In this document: piece by piece, positions 59,901 to 64,000 of the stretch | Position numbering within the stretch: the first letter of the stretch is position 1 | Layout of the letters: each line of letters opens with the position of its first letter | Origin: Meandrina meandrites | Taxonomy: Eukaryota; Cnidaria; Anthozoa; Scleractinia; Meandrinidae | NCBI GenBank assembly: GCA_963693305.1 | Contig: OY855912.1 | Location: 4,988,501 to 5,052,500, forward strand | Direction: 5' to 3' | DNA: 64,000 nt | The notes under the pieces: model-generated | The model's database searches: none | What the model saw: the letters and a program-made list of their open reading frames with translations, nothing else | Told to the model about the DNA's origin: nothing | Program-made: the position numbers and the translations under genes

Positions 59901-62741
59901 TTCATCATCAGCGATTTTCTGCGCGCAATGCTGACCCGAATTATCATGATAGAAGTTTTAAACGTGTAACAGCGGCCAATGCATTGACTTCTTTACTAAA
60001 CAATTAATTCTGTACCTTTTTTATCCAGTGGCGAGTTTTGACTGCGCCGTTCCACCATGTAGCATTTGCAGACTTCTGGCTCGCTGATCAGCTGAACAGC
60101 CTTGTTGTTGCCATACTAGACATGGAGTACCTGTCGTGTTTTTACGCGCTTGATTATTACTCTGTTCAAGGTGAGCTCAGAAACCATCGGCATAACTTCG
60201 TTTTCGTTTGGCTCTCTTCGGCAACCAAAGGGTTTCCTATGTTTCTAACTTACTGACAAAGGGACAGGGATAATCTGCTAGAAAACCGCGGTTGATTTTA
60301 AGCTGTGTACACAATAATACCAGGCGAACCTGAAACTGATGACGTACCTCCCCAGAGATTGGTGACGTGTCTCTGGGTGACTGTTGCTTCGTTTTGAATT
60401 TTCATGCGCAAGTAAAACTATGCGCACCAGTCATGATGGAATTTTGGGGTCAAAGCTCAGATGCCTCTTGCCAACCTCGTTCCCAGGGTCTCTCTCTCCT
60501 GTCCCCCAGAGCGAGAGGAGGGGGCTCTGGGGGGGCAGGAGAGAGAGACCCTGGGAACGAGGTCGGCCTCTTGCATGGAGGATGAATTGAGCGCTCACGA
60601 ATTGAGGTGTTTGTTCTCTAAAGCCAGAACAAAACTTATCCGTAGAGTATTATAGCGATCAGAATGCCTTATTCTTGGAAATTTTGCTTCACATCAACGA
60701 ACAAGAAAGTAATTCGTATCTTTCTTTTATAGATCGTAATCAATGTGGCAGCAAACTATATGGGCTGAGACCGCTGATCGCTTGCCTTCCTGCCTGGTGG
60801 CGCTTCGCACAGAGTCTGCGCAGATACAATGACACCAAGCAGAAGTTTCCACATGTTGCCAACGCTGGAAAATACGCCACGACTTTCTTTGTAGTGTTCT
60901 TTTCAACAGTGGCAACAACGAACAAAGGTACCATTCAAATAGAGCGTTTTCACTCACTACGTGACCAGAGGCCCTATTGGTTGGCTAAAACAGAAGATAA
61001 TTTTTTTCGAGATTTTTGCATAGAAATAGAGTTTACTCGGAGAAATGGCTTGGTACACCAATATGGCCGCCGGTTCTTTGTTTTGGAACACCAATATGTC
61101 TGCCGTGACGTCATATGAAAACGCTTTATAGAAAGATTTTCGTCGAAAGTAATTCGTGTTTGATTTGGTTTTGCATTACTGCGCTGAGTGATTAGATCAA
61201 AAAAACTCGGGCGGCTTTCTCGACCAATCAGAAGTCAAACTAAAACTCGGGTGCAATCTTAAACGTGGAAAAAATACTGCGCGGGAAGATAGACGGCTGT
61301 TTGCTTACAATAGCTTGATCATGGGTTGTACGTGTTTTTATTTCTCATGAAATTCTGTTTATTTTCTAACAGAGAATACTGGTGAACAAAAAATGGATTT
61401 CTATTTTTTGTTCTGGATTTTCTCTGCACTGGTGAGCACGTGTTATACGTACGTCTGGGATGTGCGGATGGACTGGGGACTAATGGATCCCAATCACGGA
61501 TTTCTGAGAGCAAAACTTCTTTACAAACACTTGGTAAGCGAAACGAAACGAAATTTATCTGTTTTGTTTTGTTAGTCACAGTGCCTATAGCTGTAGTCTT
61601 CAAGTGCACCAGCCTCAGAATCAGTGAGATAATTTAGTAGTCACGGGGGCTGATTTTACTTATTTTTGCGGTCGCTGTTCGAGTTTGCGGTTTGAAAAAA
61701 AAAACACCTGTTTTCGAAGAAGCTCGATTATCTTTCGTTAAGTCGACTAAACTTTTGAGTGGTTTGATTTTCCACTCATTGTAGTCTCTGTCTGTATAGA
61801 ATTGATTTCCGATTTTCTCCTTCGTTGCAGTTAGTGAAACTTTTTCTAGAATTTTATAATAATTTTTATAATAATTTTGAATAAGGCCTCTCAAGTTTGC
61901 ATTCACTGTTACATGATAGAATTGGTTATCACATCATGATTGTTTTTAGTGGTCAGTTCCTGTATTCCTACGACCAGAAATCTTTCTTTTGTCTTGACTT
62001 CTTTAAGAGAATTTAGCTATCGATCACTCAAGGGGAAAAGGCACTGTTCTTTTGGGCATCCCTCGTGATCAACGTCCTAAGAAAGGCCTGTAGAACTTCC
62101 TGAAATATCAAGTGACGTTCCATTTATATAACAATTTTTTTTTTCTTTTTTGTTGTTTTTCTCTGCAGGGTTTCTATTACTTTGCGGTGGTTAGTGACCT
62201 TTTTCTTCGCTTGTCCTGGGTCCTAACTATATCGGTTGGTGAAGCGGGGCTCTTTCATTCAGAGGTGTTAACAGCTTTACTGGCAGTCTTGGAAGTCTTT
62301 AGGTAAGTAGCTTGAGTAGCTCAGTACCTGAACTCGCCCTTCCGTGCCCTATATAGCGATTGAACCAAAGCGCAGGCTACGGTTCACTGATTTGGTTGAA
62401 CCATTTCCGCAGAAAAAGGTTGGAAAATTGTAATTATGAAATTTTACCGTTTCAACGGAGTTTGATCCGGTTCACAAAATTTTATCAACCAAACTAACCA
62501 AAAACATCTTTCCCAATAAAACGTGACCTCATTTGCCCATCTTTAAACGCCTTGAGTATCGTAAGCTATTTTTATTTTCAGTAACAAGTGTTTTCTTTGT
62601 AGACGATTCATATGGAATTTTCTAAGATTGGAAAACGAGCATTTGAGCAGACTAAAAGGAGCGATGGATCACAGCGAAGAAGAACTAAGAGAATATGACG
62701 AAGATACAGAATCCTCAGAATCAGAGGAATCAGAGGAATAA
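56965..62741 (+). CDS. XPR1: XPR1-like EXS-domain phosphate exporter lacking an SPX domain
   Basis: Multi-pass membrane protein of the XPR1/SYG1 family; human XPR1 exports inorganic phosphate. Exons: 56965-57075, 58211-58303, 58393-58474, 58865-59046, 59661-59840, 60029-60170, 60733-60927, 61373-61533, 62169-62302, 62603-62741; GT-AG introns, consistent phase, 472 aa. EXS hallmarks: [66 protein letters not shown] and [18 protein letters not shown]; the Lys of NAGKY and the Arg pair of FRRF lie on the phosphate path in XPR1 structures. The C-terminus is an acidic Ser/Glu tail. Human XPR1 has about 230 N-terminal SPX residues. Here the first exon (ending [14 protein letters not shown]) aligns only with the linker after SPX, and I find no SPX-like exon between the myosin stop and 56965. 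The ATG has A at -3 but also directly follows an AG, so an internal exon of a longer gene is possible. Confidence 0.9.
57076..58210 (+). other. intron 1 of the XPR1-like gene
   Basis: 1.1 kb; exons 1 and 2 join in phase 0. No extra exon was recognised. Confidence 0.65.
59124..59205. repeat. 82-bp hairpin repeat in intron 4 of the XPR1-like gene
   Basis: TTAGCCTTCTACGCAGATGT and GTCTGCGTAGGAGGCTAA pair, as do TCGTCACGCAA and TTGCGTGACGA, leaving almost no loop. It is nearly perfect along its length. Confidence 0.85.
59334..59640 (+). mobile_element. tRNA-derived SINE
   Basis: A-box-like TTAGTGTGCTGGACTC, B box GGTTCGAGCCC, then a body (TTTGGCAAGACACTTTACTC, TGCTATGGACTAGCATCCCA, CTTCATGCTACGGAAACCGG, GCTCGTAAGCAGACTTTACC) and a simple TTTACC tail. 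About 300 bp, apparently full length. Fragments of the same family are at 23250 and 30768. It ends about 20 bp before exon 5 of the XPR1-like gene. Confidence 0.75.
60474..60563. repeat. 90-bp palindromic repeat in intron 6 of the XPR1-like gene
   Basis: ACCTCGTTCCCAGGGTCTCT, then CTCTCCTG, pairs with CAGGAGAGAGAGACCCTGGG, then AACGAGGT, with a G/C-rich centre. Arms are close to identical. Confidence 0.9.
60939..61129. mobile_element. inverted-repeat element beside the exon 7 donor
   Basis: The left end ATAGAGCGTTTTCACTCACT, then ACGTGAC, and the reverse complement of the right end, ATAAAGCGTTTTCATATGAC, then GTCAC, are diverged inverted repeats. The interior has two ACACCAATATG blocks. It starts 11 bp after the exon 7 donor of the XPR1-like gene. 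Confidence 0.65.
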
Positions 62742-62960
62742 TACGGCATGTGATCGCCGAAGGATTGCCCCTGAAGATCTTGAATTTAAAATTTCCTGAG
62801 TTTTTTGGTTTTTTTTGCAAAGAAAGATTTAGGTATCCTCCATAGAAACAGGCAGATTGGCAGTTTGAGATAAAGGGAAAAAATATGATTAATTTACGTG
62901 ACGAATCTCCGCAACGTTTAAGCCATACAGAGATTACTGAAACTAAGTTTAACAACCTTC

Positions 62961-62966
62961 ATTAAA
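62961..62966 (+). promoter_or_regulatory. candidate poly(A) signal of the XPR1-like gene
   Basis: ATTAAA about 220 bp after the stop at 62741; a canonical AATAAA also occurs at 63369-63374. Confidence 0.35.
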
Positions 62967-63408
62967 AGTTAATGTTCCTGATACATTTGCATAATTAATA
63001 TAATATTAAAAGATTTAAAGATAATTCGGAAGAAGACTAATTATTATTTGTTAATATTAATTGTTAATATTGTGAAGCATGTCGACAGATAATTGTTAGA
63101 AAATCTCAACTAGAACGCATAGCGAGGGTTACATTTTTCTAGAGTGGGGAGGGAGGGGGGACTGTTTACTGTGAACTTCGTTTGTTTAGCCAGGGGTAGA
63201 AAAGGACGAAAAAAAATTTACGTTTTGTTTGCTTATTTCAAGGAACTCTCCTTTCAGTTTAGTTAAAAAGACTGTACAAAAAATAACTCGTTGGTGTTGG
63301 GTCAAAAAAAATAGATATGACATTTCAACTAATGTTGAAGAAAATGCTTTTCATACTAAGTATGAGTTAATAAATTACTTCTTACCGATGAAACTTGGCT
63401 GTACATCT
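62967..63408. other. 3' flank, nothing recognised
   Basis: AT-rich sequence without ORF support; it holds the alternative AATAAA at 63369. Confidence 0.5.
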
Positions 63409-63420
63409 TTTATTATTTGA

Positions 63421-63930
63421 AGTATCAACAGAAACTCATAAGGAGTTGAAACGTATAACGCACGTTCACAGCGTTCGAACATTCAGTTTGCCAAGTACCA
63501 TATTTGGAAACACAAGGAGCTTGTACGCGAATGATTTACACACGTAACGACACACGCAAGAAAATTTTCGCTTTTGCGGTAAGTCACTTGAATTCCGACC
63601 TAAACGCCGTGAATTACTCACAGAAACTAAAGAAATTCATCAAGAGTATCCAAGTGAAGTTCTCCGGACCATAAAATGACGATGAAACAGGGGAATTTAA
63701 CCAAATTTAACTCTATTTAACCAAAGTTGTTTAAAAACAAGATTACGCCATTTAGCGCGAGCTAGCGCGCGCTGTGTATTTAATCCAAATATTGCAATTT
63801 TGATTGGTTGATTTTTTTCTCGTGGTTTTCCAAATATGGTACTTAATGGAAACGAATGTTCAAACGCTTTGTACAATGCGAATCATAGGTAGTTACACGT
63901 TTCAACCCTTATGGGTTTCTGGTATCAATA
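63421..63930. mobile_element. foldback element with long inverted ends
   Basis: The left arm (CTCATAAGGAGTTGAAACGT ... CGAACATTCAG ... AAGTACCATATTTGGAAA, 63421-63510) is mirrored on the right (TTTCCAAATATGGTACTTAA ... ACGTTTCAACCCTTATGGGT, 63835-63930). The interior of about 320 bp has no ORF. Confidence 0.8.
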
Positions 63931-64000
63931 ATATTTGCATTATTGTGACATCAAGAGTTCGCTCCCTTGATTTGCTCCCATCGTTACAAGCCATAGGCCG

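Noticed and set aside
1..64000. CRISPR arrays, bacterial operons, prophage or a toxin-antitoxin system
   Set aside because: The DNA is clearly that of an intron-rich animal genome; no such structure was seen.

Overview
The window is animal genomic DNA (AT-rich, short exons split by many GT-AG introns, no operons). The gene content and repeat style fit an anthozoan cnidarian, most likely a stony coral. This is inferred from a striated-type myosin heavy chain, alpha-type nicotinic receptor paralogues and very abundant foldback/MITE and tRNA-derived repeats. I could not run a database search, so the species is not identified.

Four protein-coding genes, all on the + strand, were rebuilt exon by exon. 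(1) 2129-6474: an alpha-type nicotinic acetylcholine receptor subunit (6 exons, 509 aa). (2) 16183-21530: a second alpha-type subunit (5 exons, 501 aa). It has the same intron positions and phases except that the intron after the Cys-loop is missing. (3) 25715-54126: a complete striated-type class II myosin heavy chain (49 coding exons, 1952 aa), with a GC-AG intron after the P-loop exon and a possible alternative C-terminus in the last intron. (4) 56965-62741: an XPR1-like EXS-domain phosphate exporter (10 exons, 472 aa) with no detectable SPX domain. Every exon junction was checked for phase, and all four models read through without a frameshift.

The rest is intron and intergenic DNA: 1-2128, 6475-16182, 21531-25714, 54127-56964 and 62742-64000. 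It is full of small non-autonomous elements. These include two TTAA-bounded inverted-repeat elements (3928-4277, 8676-9330), an hAT-type element with a perfect 8-bp target duplication nested inside a foldback (31639-32376), a large hairpin built of two opposed tRNA-like modules (19661-20037), tRNA-like SINEs, tandem duplications, a minisatellite shared by two myosin introns, a pentanucleotide array and a G-run cluster. Several lie within about 20 bp of a splice site. A short stretch at 8535-8696 can form a chain of hairpins inside a terminal stem and is a candidate structured RNA.

The myosin is the thick-filament motor of contractile cells, and the two receptor subunits would mediate fast cholinergic (or modified-ligand) cation currents. 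They could act in the same neuromuscular tissue, but adjacency here does not show co-regulation. The EXS protein is functionally unrelated.
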